DNA of 37,509 bases from Deltaproteobacteria bacterium (GTDB taxonomy: Bacteria; Desulfobacterota; DSM-4660; Desulfatiglandales; Desulfatiglandaceae), in NCBI GenBank assembly GCA_019307945.1, contig JAFDIS010000029.1, forward strand, positions 1 to 37,509, given 5' to 3'. Position 1 is the stretch's first letter. Every line of letters begins with the position of its first letter. This document shows positions 27,020 to 34,679 of the stretch, piece after piece. The notes under the pieces are model-generated. The model searched no databases. It was not told the origin of the DNA and worked only from the letters and a program-made list of their open reading frames with translations. Position numbers and translations under genes: made by a program.

Positions 27020-27049
27020 TTAGGTTAAACTAATCATGTAATCCATGAT
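27020..27049 (+). promoter_or_regulatory. Adjacent palindromes upstream of the XRE-cupin gene
   Basis: TTAGGTTAAACTAA (27020-27033) is a near-perfect 14-base palindrome. It abuts a second one, ATCATG-TAATC-CATGAT (27033-27049). They end 20 bases before the regulator's ATG. The position suggests an autoregulatory operator for that HTH protein, which is an inference; the same motif is not seen before the other genes of the cluster. Confidence 0.5.
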
Positions 27050-27069
27050 ATTTTTCGCGGAGGGGATCC

Positions 27070-27618
27070 ATGGCGGCCCGTAAGAAATCTCAACCCATCG
27101 GCAAAAGGCTCTTCAAACTGCGCAAGGATCGCGGCATGACCCTCAAGAACCTGGCCAACGAGACCGGGTTGGCAAGCCGCTATATCTCGCAAGTGGAAAA
27201 GGGCGAGGTGATCCCGCCTGTTTCCGTGATCCTTCAGCTATCGAGGGCCTTGGAAGTGGACTCCAGTATCCTGCTCCAGGAGGAAAAGGCCAGGGCCAAG
27301 AAGAAGTCCAGGGACGACTACCAGAAAAGGACCGAGGACTACACTTATGAGACCCTGACGCCCGAGTCGCGGCACAAGCACCTGAAGGCCTTCAAGATCT
27401 TTATCGACCCCAAGGCCGAACACAAAGGGGTGAGCTACCAGCACCTGGGCGAGGAATTCCAGTACGTGCTCAAGGGCAAGGTGGAGGTGATGGTGGGCGA
27501 AAATCGAAACGTCCTGGGCCCCGGCGAATGCCTGCATTTCAATTCATCCATTGTGCACAGGCTGCGCAACGTAAGTTCGGAGAGGGCCGAACTGCTCGTG
27601 GTGCTATACACGCCCTGA
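27070..27618 (+). CDS. XRE-family transcriptional regulator with cupin sensor domain
   Basis: A 182-residue regulator. Residues about 10-65 form a Cro/C1-type helix-turn-helix (IGKRLFKLRKDRGMTLKNLANETGLASRYISQVEKG). Residues about 105-180 form a cupin barrel (GEEFQYVLKGKVEVMVGENRNVLGPGECLHFNSSIVHRLRN) that usually binds a small ligand. Similar proteins control small-molecule and fatty-acid or amino-acid catabolism. GAGGGGA precedes the ATG, and palindromes lie just upstream. Its place between the mutase module and the second acyl-CoA dehydrogenase makes it the likely local regulator; the ligand is unknown. Confidence 0.88.
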   Translation: MAARKKSQPIGKRLFKLRKDRGMTLKNLANETGLASRYISQVEKGEVIPPVSVILQLSRALEVDSSILLQEEKARAKKKSRDDYQKRTEDYTYETLTPESRHKHLKAFKIFIDPKAEHKGVSYQHLGEEFQYVLKGKVEVMVGENRNVLGPGECLHFNSSIVHRLRNVSSERAELLVVLYTP

Positions 27619-27784
27619 GCCCCGAAAAGTGAGGCCCCGGCAGCGTGCCGGAAAGCCGCCGCGGTTGCGCGGCATGCGCAACTTTCCGAAGGCCCGGAGC
27701 CCGCAGTCTATCAACCCCTCCGCGACGGTTCGGCGGCAAAGGCCGTTGCGGTCCATTTCGATCGTGGTACGGGAAAGGTTGGAC

Positions 27785-28927
27785 ATGGCATATCAACTCA
27801 CGGAAGAGCAACGCATGATCCGGGCCATGGTGCGGGATTTCGCCCGGGACGTCCTGCTCCCCACGGCGGCCGAAAGGGACCGGAGCGGCGAATTCCCCGC
27901 GGAGAACCTGAAGACCATGGGCGAACTGGGGCTCATGGGTATGAACGTGCCCCCGGAGTACAACGGCGCGGGCGTGGACACCGTGAGCTACTCAGTGGCC
28001 CTGCAGGAAGTGGCCTACGCCTGTGCGGCCACGGCCGTGATCATGTCCGTTCACAATTCAGTGGGTTGCGGGCCGATCTACCTTTTCGGGTCAGACTACT
28101 TGAAGGAGACCTTCCTGAAACCCCTGGCTGCGGGGGAAAAGCTAGGGTCCTTTGCATTGACGGAGCCCGGCGCCGGGTCGGATCCCGCGGGCCAGCGGAC
28201 AACGGCGGTGCGGGACGGAGATTCCTGGGTGATCAACGGGACCAAGATGTTCATCACGAGCGGCAAGAACTCCGATCTCACCGTGGTCACCGCTTACACG
28301 GACCGGGAGAAGAGGCACAAGGGCATAAGCGCCTTTGTGGTGGAGAAGGGAACGCCGGGGTTCAGCGTGGGAAAGGAAGAGGAAAAAATGGGGCTTCGGG
28401 CCTCGGACACGGTGGAACTGATCTTCGAAGACTGCCGGGTGCCGGCCGAAAATCTCCTGGGAGAAGAGGGGGACGGATTCGTCATCGCCATGGCCTCCCT
28501 TGACGGGGGCCGGATCGGGATCGCGTCCCAGTCCGTGGGGCTCTCCCAGGCCTGCCTGGACGCCGCCGTGAGCTACGCCAAGGAGAGGGTTCAGTTCAAC
28601 AAACCCATCTCCAGCTTCCAGGGGATCCGGTGGATGATCGCGGACATGGCGACACAGATCGAGGCGGCCAGGCTCCTGACCTTCAATGCCGCCGCCATGC
28701 GGGACCGGGGGGAGAATTTTACGGCCGCAGCCTCCATGGCCAAGGTTTTCGCGTCCGAGACCGCCAACAAGGTGGCCTACCAGGCGCTCCAGATTCACGG
28801 AGGCTACGGCTACATGAAGGAATATCCCGTGGAGCGTTACTACCGCGACGCGCGGGTGCTTACCATCTACGAGGGGACCTCCGAAATTCAACGGACCGTC
28901 ATCGCCAACCATGTCATCGGGAAGTAG
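27785..28927 (+). CDS. Second acyl-CoA dehydrogenase
   Basis: A 380-residue flavoenzyme of the short-chain acyl-CoA dehydrogenase family. Blocks are LTEEQRMIRAMVRDFARDV, GSFALTEPGAGSDP, WVINGTKMFITSG, DGGRIGIASQSVGLSQA and HGGYGYMKEYPVER. The catalytic base Glu363 is in TIYEGTSEIQR, the butyryl-type position and not the internal position of isovaleryl-CoA dehydrogenase. The ATG at 27785 has GGGAAAGG upstream; the open frame before it is not family sequence. It is clearly distinct from the enzyme at 22180 and may serve another chain, for example a branched acyl-CoA. The methyltransferase gene overlaps its last 17 bases. Confidence 0.9.
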   Translation: MAYQLTEEQRMIRAMVRDFARDVLLPTAAERDRSGEFPAENLKTMGELGLMGMNVPPEYNGAGVDTVSYSVALQEVAYACAATAVIMSVHNSVGCGPIYLFGSDYLKETFLKPLAAGEKLGSFALTEPGAGSDPAGQRTTAVRDGDSWVINGTKMFITSGKNSDLTVVTAYTDREKRHKGISAFVVEKGTPGFSVGKEEEKMGLRASDTVELIFEDCRVPAENLLGEEGDGFVIAMASLDGGRIGIASQSVGLSQACLDAAVSYAKERVQFNKPISSFQGIRWMIADMATQIEAARLLTFNAAAMRDRGENFTAAASMAKVFASETANKVAYQALQIHGGYGYMKEYPVERYYRDARVLTIYEGTSEIQRTVIANHVIGK

Positions 28928-29849
28928 AAACGGTGGGTCGGAAGGTCCGGTTTTCGAATCCTACCGGGGCATGATCCCTGATTTCGACAAGTTTCTGGAA
29001 GCCCTGAAAAGACCTCCCCCCGTCCATCTACGTGTGAACACCCTCAAGGCCGAACCTCGGGACGTGGCGGTCTCACTGAAAAAGCGGGGCGTTTCCGTCC
29101 GGCCCTCCCTCAAGGACAACCAGGTCTTCCTTACGGCCCGGGGGCTCGCCAACCCCGGGCGTCTGCCCGAGTATTTCCTGGGGCATATCCATCCCCAGGC
29201 CTTGACCTCATGCCTGGCGGCGCCGGTGCTGGCGCCGGAGGAGGATACGGCGGTGCTCGACCTGTGCGCCTCGCCCGGGGGCAAGACCTCGCACCTGGCG
29301 CAACTAATGGGCAACACGGGACTCATCGTGGCCAACGAGCTCTATTCGAGCAGGCACCGGGCCCTGGGTCACACCCTCGATCGACTGGGCGTCCTGAACA
29401 CGGTGATCACGGGATACCAGGCCCAGGAATTTCCGTTGAGGCGGCGTTTTTCCCGCGTCTTGGCCGATGTGCCCTGCTCGGGCGAGGGACGGTACCGATG
29501 GACGGAGCAGAGACCCGCTCCACGCGGGGGCTCCAGGTCGTTTCGAGCCAAGATCGTCGAGACCCAGCGGCGGATCATTCTTCGCGCCTTTGATCTCCTG
29601 GAAAAGGGGGGAATGCTGCTGTACGGCACATGCACCTATGACCCGGAAGAAAACGAGGCCGTGGTGCGTTTCCTCCTGGACGAGAGGGACGCAAGGCTCC
29701 TACCCATCGATCTGCAGGTCGACCGGGAGCCCGGCCTTACGGAGTGGAAAGGTAAAACCTTTGGAAAGGAACTCAAAAAGACGGCCCGATTCTATCCCCA
29801 CCGTGTCGACTCCGTGGGATTCTTCATGGCCCTCGTGGGCAGGGCCTGA
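28911..29849 (+). CDS. NSUN/RsmB-RsmF-type RNA cytosine-5 methyltransferase
   Basis: A 312-residue SAM-dependent RNA m5C methyltransferase. The N-terminal part has the family's IPDFDKFLEALKRPPPVHLRVNTLK. The SAM loop is LDLCASPGGKT (SPGGKT 121-126). The two catalytic cysteines are Cys189 in DVPCSGEG and Cys241 in GTCTYDPEENE. The end, RFYPHRVDSVGFFMALVG, is the normal end of the catalytic domain. Whether it modifies 16S rRNA or tRNA is not clear. It overlaps the upstream acyl-CoA dehydrogenase gene by 17 bases, probably by chance of compact packing. A PUA-like domain follows at once in the +1 frame. Confidence 0.88.
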   Translation: MSSGSRNGGSEGPVFESYRGMIPDFDKFLEALKRPPPVHLRVNTLKAEPRDVAVSLKKRGVSVRPSLKDNQVFLTARGLANPGRLPEYFLGHIHPQALTSCLAAPVLAPEEDTAVLDLCASPGGKTSHLAQLMGNTGLIVANELYSSRHRALGHTLDRLGVLNTVITGYQAQEFPLRRRFSRVLADVPCSGEGRYRWTEQRPAPRGGSRSFRAKIVETQRRIILRAFDLLEKGGMLLYGTCTYDPEENEAVVRFLLDERDARLLPIDLQVDREPGLTEWKGKTFGKELKKTARFYPHRVDSVGFFMALVGRA

Positions 29850-30315
29850 GGCTGTAAGTGAAATCACGGGCTACCTGGGGGAGCGGTTCGGGTTCGCATC
29901 CCATCTATTCTCGGACTACCGGTGGCTGGTCACGAAAGAGAGCTGGTGGCTGGTGCGAAACAGCGAGTTCCTCCGGGAAGCGGGAAGGCTCAAGGTCTCA
30001 CGTGTGGGTATGAAGGCCGTGAGCCGGGTGGGGGCCTTCATCAAGCCCACCACACGCTTCGCACAGGCCTTCGGGCATGCCGCCTCCCGGGCGAAAGTAA
30101 CCGTGGACAGGGTGACACTGGCGAGACTAATTGAGGGGCGGACCGTACCCCTGGACCTGGACCTGGAGCCGGGCTATGTCATTCTGGCCCTCCCGGGGGA
30201 CTGCGTTCTCGGCATGGGGCTTTATCTCAATGGCACCCTCCGAAGCCAGCTTCCCAGGAAAGAGTTGCATGCCGCGATGTTCTCAAGGGCCCCCGACGAA
30301 ATCATCCACGCTTGA
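29848..30315 (+). CDS. PUA-like RNA-binding domain of RsmF type, in the +1 frame after the methyltransferase
   Basis: From 29848 an open frame of about 155 codons reads ITGYLGERFGFASHLFSDYR, then VGAFIKPTTRFAQAFGHAA, LARLIEGRTVPLDLDLEPGYVILALPG and GMGLYLNGTLRSQLP. This resembles the C-terminal domain that follows the catalytic domain in RsmF-like methyltransferases. It begins exactly where the methyltransferase stops but one base out of frame. No ATG, GTG or TTG stands in frame ahead of its conserved part; a CTG at 29875 is the nearest weak candidate. Either one base has been lost or gained in a single fused gene, or the domain is made by frameshifting or from an unusual start. Confidence 0.6.
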   Translation, partial: EAVSEITGYLGERFGFASHLFSDYRWLVTKESWWLVRNSEFLREAGRLKVSRVGMKAVSRVGAFIKPTTRFAQAFGHAASRAKVTVDRVTLARLIEGRTVPLDLDLEPGYVILALPGDCVLGMGLYLNGTLRSQLPRKELHAAMFSRAPDEIIHA

Positions 30316-30378
30316 AAAGACCTCGCGTGCGGCCGCGCCCCGCCCGTTTCCGATCCCCGCCCAAGATTCCCGCGTGAC

Positions 30379-30966
30379 TCAGATGATGAGCCTGACGCCC
30401 CCGAAGTCCGCGAGCCCATAGATGAAATGGGTGCCGGGCGAGCCGATGAACATCAGGTTGGTGGGGATCTTCCACTCCTCGGACAATTTTTGCACGAGCT
30501 CCGGGCTGAAGACCCCCGTCAAGACCACGAATTCTATTTCGATATTGGGGTAGGCCTGGTTGAGGAAATCCAGGTCATGCTTGAGGTTGGGTGGGACCTC
30601 GTCCTCGGAACGGACCACGGTGACGATCTTGATGCGGTTCGTGTGCTCGTTCTGCTGCACGTACAGCATGGCCCGGTTGAGGTTCGCCAGGTTGTCTCCA
30701 CGGGTGAAAAAGACGATTTGCTGGGAGTTGATTTCCTCGATCTTGGCGCGGATCCACTGGGAGATCGCCGTCATATGTTTGATGGCGGACATGAGCGTGG
30801 TGCGCACGAGAAAGAGACAGGCTTCGAGGATCGTGATGCGCCCCAGCATGATGGCCACCAACAGCATGACGGGGACAAAATATTCCAGTAAAACCGCAAG
30901 GTAGGGCGGATTCAGAATGGCGTTACCCACCAGCCCCGCGACCACCGCGCCCACGCCCAACAACAC
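30379..30966 (-). pseudogene. 3' remnant of a large APC-type permease
   Basis: About 195 codons remain, opening at a GTG (30966); the frame is open back to about 31014. The start is two membrane helices (LGVGAVVAGLVGNAI and LEYFVPVMLLVAIML). After it comes a soluble domain beginning INSQQIVFFTRGDNLANLNRAMLYVQ and ending GLADFGGVRLII. I recognise this as the C-terminal end of long amino-acid-permease-like transporters (usually 600 residues or more). The ten or so N-terminal helices are missing, and the DNA before it is the upstream region of the divergent tolC-like gene. A truncated gene is the simplest reading; a short stand-alone protein is possible. Confidence 0.65.
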
Positions 30967-31201
30967 CGCGGGAAGGGGGGCGACGTGAGGCCGCGGGAGT
31001 CTCGCCCTTTTTGTCTATTCCGAAGGGATCGGTTGGAGGCCGCTCCGCCTTGAATATTAACTTTGGGATAGGGAAAATGCGCAAAATTAGTTCTTGCAAT
31101 TTCGCGTGAAATGACTTTCTATAAAAGAATCTAGAATAACGACATTTTGAATGCCTTGTTAAAGTCAGCCCGGCCCATTGAGGCTGGTGGGGAGTGAAAA
31201 A

Positions 31202-32590
31202 ATGATAGCCGGTAGGAAGTCCCCCAGGACAAAACGGCCCACCTTGCGGGCGGCGCGAACAGCCCTTCGGGCCCTTTGTGCCGCCCTGTTCCTTGGAACC
31301 TTTTGCGCATCGCCGGGGGTCTACGCCCAGGACCTCCTGACGCTCTACCGGCTCGGTCAAAAAAACGACCCTGAAATTCAACGTGCACGGTACGAACACA
31401 TGGCGAAAAGGGAGGCCATGAAACAGGCCATTGCCGGTTACCTCCCGGTTCTGACGGCCCAGGGCGAATACGTGGACACCTCTCAGGATATCGTGAGCAG
31501 CGACAACACGGTCTTTGCCAAGGGCGAAACCGATTTCAAGACCAAGACCTACACCCTGACCCTCACCCAGCCCCTCATCAATTATGCCTCCTTCATGCAG
31601 ATCAGCCAGGCCGGCGCCAAGGTAAGCCAGGCGAACATGACCTTCGAGGCGGCAAAGCAGGATCTCATGATCCGGGTGGCGGAGCGGTACCTGGCGGCGC
31701 TGGCGTCCAAGGACAACCTGGGCTTTTTACGGGCCGAGGAAACAGCCGACCGGGGGCATTACGAGCTGGCCAAGGCGAGGCACGCCATGGGCCTTGCCCC
31801 CATCACGGACCTTCACGACGCCAAGGCCCGCATGACCGAGGTGTCGGCCCGGGTCTTTGAGGCGGAAACGGTGTTGGACGACGCCAGGGAGGCACTTCGT
31901 GAGGTCTGTGGAGAGCATGTGGGTGATCTGGCCTCACTGAGACAGGAGGTCCCCTTGAAGGACCCCTCACCTGACGACATGAACCTTTGGATCAAAGGGG
32001 CACCGGATCGCAACCCCGAGGTGTTGGCCCAGCGCTTTGCGGTGGAGGCGGCGCGGCGAGAAGTAAGCCGTCAGAACGCGGGGCACTGGCCTACGGTGGA
32101 CCTGGTGGGCAGGCACAACAACCGTGACACGGACGGAAGCTTGTTTGGCGGCGGCAGCGAAGTGGAGACCACGGAGATCCTGGTCCAGGCCAATTTCACG
32201 CTTTTTCAGGGAGGGTATGTGCTTTCACGCGCACGGGAGGCGAAAAATCTCTTGCGGGCCGCCCAAAGGGAGCTTGAGAGGCTGGAGCGCTCCGTCAAGC
32301 GGCGGGTGAGGGCCGCTTTCCTGGGCGTGAAAAGCGCCATCAGCCGGGTAAAGGCGCTGGAAGAGTCGGTCAGGGCCCAGGAACTGACGCTGGATGCGAA
32401 AAAATACGGGTTCAAGTCGGGCCTTTATACCAGCCTGGCCGTGCTGGACGCCGAGCGTGATCTTTACCTTGCTAAACAAAAACTCTCCCAGGCGCGCTAC
32501 GACTACCTCCTCAACAGCCTGCGCCTGAAGCGCGCCGCCGGAATCTTGAAGGAGGAGGATTTGGAAGTAATAAACGGCTGGTTTCAGTGA
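31202..32590 (+). CDS. TolC-family outer-membrane efflux/secretion channel
   Basis: About 462 residues from the ATG at 31202, which has GGGGAG eight bases before it. A signal peptide spans residues 1-42, with a basic start, a hydrophobic ALRALCAALFLGTFCAS core and cleavage after VYA. Two outer-membrane efflux protein repeats follow: DLLTLYRLGQKNDPEIQRARYEH and the TLTQPLINYASFMQISQAGAKV segment, then NPEVLAQRFAVEAARREV and FTLFQGGYVLSRAREAKN. Long helical stretches fit the periplasmic coiled barrel. TolC-like channels work with an inner-membrane pump and an adaptor; neither is nearby, so the cargo is unknown. Confidence 0.88.
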   Translation: MIAGRKSPRTKRPTLRAARTALRALCAALFLGTFCASPGVYAQDLLTLYRLGQKNDPEIQRARYEHMAKREAMKQAIAGYLPVLTAQGEYVDTSQDIVSSDNTVFAKGETDFKTKTYTLTLTQPLINYASFMQISQAGAKVSQANMTFEAAKQDLMIRVAERYLAALASKDNLGFLRAEETADRGHYELAKARHAMGLAPITDLHDAKARMTEVSARVFEAETVLDDAREALREVCGEHVGDLASLRQEVPLKDPSPDDMNLWIKGAPDRNPEVLAQRFAVEAARREVSRQNAGHWPTVDLVGRHNNRDTDGSLFGGGSEVETTEILVQANFTLFQGGYVLSRAREAKNLLRAAQRELERLERSVKRRVRAAFLGVKSAISRVKALEESVRAQELTLDAKKYGFKSGLYTSLAVLDAERDLYLAKQKLSQARYDYLLNSLRLKRAAGILKEEDLEVINGWFQ

Positions 32591-33564
32591 GAAGCCGGGC
32601 CGAGCAGGTTTCCCTTCCCCAAATTGAGCGTTTCAAATTTTGATGAGGAACTGTTCCTCATTGTTTTTAGGGAGATCGCTTGGAATGGGGCTGTCTGAAT
32701 CACCACCCAACGGGGTTCACCTAAGCGGAGCGTGGGTCTTCGTTCGATCATCAAAAATTGAAACCCTCCGGGATTTCCGATTTTGCAGCATCTTTGGTGT
32801 TGCCTGCCTGTGCGTCTCCGCATGCAGACAGGCGCTTCGGATCCAGTCGCTGCGACGTACTTCAAGTACGTCTCACTCCTGAATCCTCGCGCGCCTTGCA
32901 CCTGCCTGCCGCAGGCAGGTCTGCCGCAAACTCGAAAGGCAGGTCTGCCGCAAACTCGAAAATAGCTCAATTTGGGTTCCAGAAACACGGCCTCGGGATC
33001 GGGGTTGTATCGGTAAGGGGCGATCTCCCGGGACCCCAACGCGCGGTAAAGGGACCTTGCAGCCTCCTGGGGCCCCTGGGTGTCAAGCCGCATGCTCTCG
33101 TACCCCGCACGTGCGGCCTCCTGGATGAGGTGTTCGCAGAGCCCCCTACCCATTCCTTTTCCGCGGAACCCAGGGTACACGTAAAGGCGCTTCATTTCGC
33201 AGACCCCATCCCCCCAGGACCTGAACCCTGCGCCTCCTGAAACCGCCCCGTCCGTTATGGCCAGGTAGAATCCCCCATCCGGGCGTCCGTAGTGGGATGC
33301 GAAGTGTTGGATCTCGGTATCGAGCCCCTGGAACGCGAGGTCCATGTCCAGCCACCGCACGTAGTCCGCCACCACCCCCAGCGCCCTTTGGTAATCAGCC
33401 GGGCTGCTACAGCGCAGGATTTCGGTCCGTGGCTCCCGTGCCTGGGGGTCTTGGGCCCATGATGCCTGCCCGGGTGTCCTGCTCCATTCCCGCCCCGGTT
33501 TCCAGGGGCGTTCCCCTTCATGACGCGCCTCCAGACCTCTTCCCAGCCGGGCGCGCTGAGACAA
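32584..33564 (-). CDS. GNAT acetyltransferase with a C-terminal tail supplied by a repeat insertion
   Basis: The core (32978-33564) is a GNAT N-acetyltransferase. VCEMKRLYVYPGFRGKGMGRGLCEHLIQEA carries the acetyl-CoA loop R-G-K-G-M-G-R-G, and ARAGYESMRLDT, SLYRALGSREIAPYRYNP complete the fold. At VFLE the frame enters the dispersed repeat: the codons for PKLS lie in its inverted end CCCAAATTGAGC. It then reads some 130 codons of repeat, ending at 32584 across the end of the tolC-like gene. This tail (with FRVCGRPAFRVCGRPA) is foreign. The core alone would be about 195 residues. The start is uncertain: the frame opens at a TTG (33564), and the first 45 residues are not family-like. Confidence 0.7.
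   Translation of the reverse strand: MSQRARLGRGLEARHEGERPWKPGREWSRTPGQASWAQDPQAREPRTEILRCSSPADYQRALGVVADYVRWLDMDLAFQGLDTEIQHFASHYGRPDGGFYLAITDGAVSGGAGFRSWGDGVCEMKRLYVYPGFRGKGMGRGLCEHLIQEAARAGYESMRLDTQGPQEAARSLYRALGSREIAPYRYNPDPEAVFLEPKLSYFRVCGRPAFRVCGRPACGRQVQGARGFRSETYLKYVAATGSEAPVCMRRRTGRQHQRCCKIGNPGGFQFLMIERRPTLRLGEPRWVVIQTAPFQAISLKTMRNSSSSKFETLNLGKGNLLGPASH
32618..32978 (+). repeat. Dispersed repeat, copy 2, with inverted ends
   Basis: The ends CCCAAATTGAG (32618-32628) and CTCAATTTGGG (32966-32976) are exact inverted repeats. 32619-32866 matches 430-680 on the other strand. The remaining part to 32978 is absent from that copy. It is non-coding, MITE-like, and sits between the tolC-like gene and the GNAT core, into whose 3' end it appears to have inserted. 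Confidence 0.8.
32914..32961. repeat. 24-bp direct tandem duplication
   Basis: The unit beginning GGCAGGTCTGCCGC and ending AAACTCGAAA occurs twice head to tail (32914-32937, 32938-32961). It lies within copy 2 of the dispersed repeat and contains the inverted CTGCC/GGCAG motif. Confidence 0.85.
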
Positions 33565-33795
33565 CCCTTAGGATTCGCAATCATAACCCAACCGCCGTGG
33601 CCCCACAAGGGGCAAGTGGACCTGAGCAAACCGCCTCTTACCCGGACCCGGAATCGCTTGCAACTCCATAAAACAAGACCTGACCCCATTTTTTATTTTT
33701 TGTCTTCAGGAATGCGCGAAGGTGTCGTACACTGCCGGGGTTCGGTCTCTTTTCCCGGCGCGGAGATGAGCAATCCCGGCATGGAGGAGGACCCC
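33565..33795. other. Intergenic region before the SDR gene
   Basis: About 230 bases with no gene. It contains AAACAAGACCTGACCCC (33671-33687), which resembles CAAATCAAGATCTGACCCC at 401-419, and an A/T-rich run after it (33688-33708) that may hold the SDR promoter. Confidence 0.4.
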
Positions 33796-34557
33796 ATGAA
33801 ACTGAAGGACCGGGTCGCTCTGATTACGGGTGCGAGCAAGGGCATCGGCAGGGGAATTGCGGTTCGGTACGCCAAGGAGGGCGCCAACGTGGTGGTGGCC
33901 AGCCGTTCCCTGGACCTCCTTTCGGCAGTCGCGGATGAAATCAAGAGAGATGGGGGACATGCCCTGGCGTACGAGGTGGACGTCAGAAGCCACGAAAGCA
34001 TCCAGATGGTGGTGGACCAAACGGTAAACGCCTTCGGCAGGCTGGATATCATGGTCAACAACGCGGGCATTTCCATGGCGCACCCCTCCGTGGACCTTTC
34101 CCCGGAGGACTGGACCCGGGCGGTTGAAACCGACCTTTTCGGTGTCTTTTACGGCTGCCAGTCCGCTGCAAGACAGATGATGAAGCAGGCCGGAGGATGC
34201 ATCATCAACATCACTTCCATGTATGGGCGGGTGGCCGTGCCCATGCGGGCGGCCTACTGCGTCAGCAAGGCGGGGGCGAACATGCTGACCAAGGTGCTGG
34301 CCAGCGAGTGGGCGTCCTGGAAGATCCGGGTCAATGCCATCGCCCCTGGGTACATCCGAACCGATCTCGTCCAGGGCGTCATCGACAAGGGGATGCTTCC
34401 TGTCGGGGCCATTGAAAAACGAACGCCCCTGGGCCGCATCGGGGAAGTGGAAGACGTGCTGGGGGCCGCCGTCTACCTGGCAAGCGACGAGGCGGCGTTT
34501 GTGACGGGGTCGGTCCTCACCGTGGACGGCGGCTGGACGTCTTACGGGTACCTCTGA
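33796..34557 (+). CDS. Short-chain dehydrogenase/reductase (SDR), FabG-like
   Basis: A 253-residue classical SDR, an NAD(P)-dependent oxidoreductase. The cofactor motif is TGASKGIG (11-18), followed by NNAG (88-91). The catalytic triad is Ser141, Tyr154 and Lys158 (YCVSK). The position that is usually the tetrad Asn (in NLxGVF) is Asp113 here (TDLFGVF), which is unusual. APGYIRTDLV and the end LTVDGGW are typical. GGAGGAGG precedes the ATG at 33796; the upstream open frame is not family sequence. It could supply a 3-hydroxyacyl-CoA or 3-oxoacyl reductase activity, but it is far from the beta-oxidation genes, so this is only a thought. Confidence 0.88.
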   Translation: MKLKDRVALITGASKGIGRGIAVRYAKEGANVVVASRSLDLLSAVADEIKRDGGHALAYEVDVRSHESIQMVVDQTVNAFGRLDIMVNNAGISMAHPSVDLSPEDWTRAVETDLFGVFYGCQSAARQMMKQAGGCIINITSMYGRVAVPMRAAYCVSKAGANMLTKVLASEWASWKIRVNAIAPGYIRTDLVQGVIDKGMLPVGAIEKRTPLGRIGEVEDVLGAAVYLASDEAAFVTGSVLTVDGGWTSYGYL

Positions 34558-34679
34558 TCCGGGCAAGACGACCTTCGCTGCGTTCTGGCCTCGGTGCAAG
34601 CCTCCTTCGCTGCCGTGGCCTTCAAGACCGAAGGGTCTGTGCTCACCCCACAGGACCTTCCAGGGACACGGAAACCCCT

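Noticed and set aside
34620-34679. Further degenerate CRISPR repeats left of 34680 (CACAGGACCTTCC)
   Set aside because: The similarity is limited to a few bases and spacing does not fit the array.
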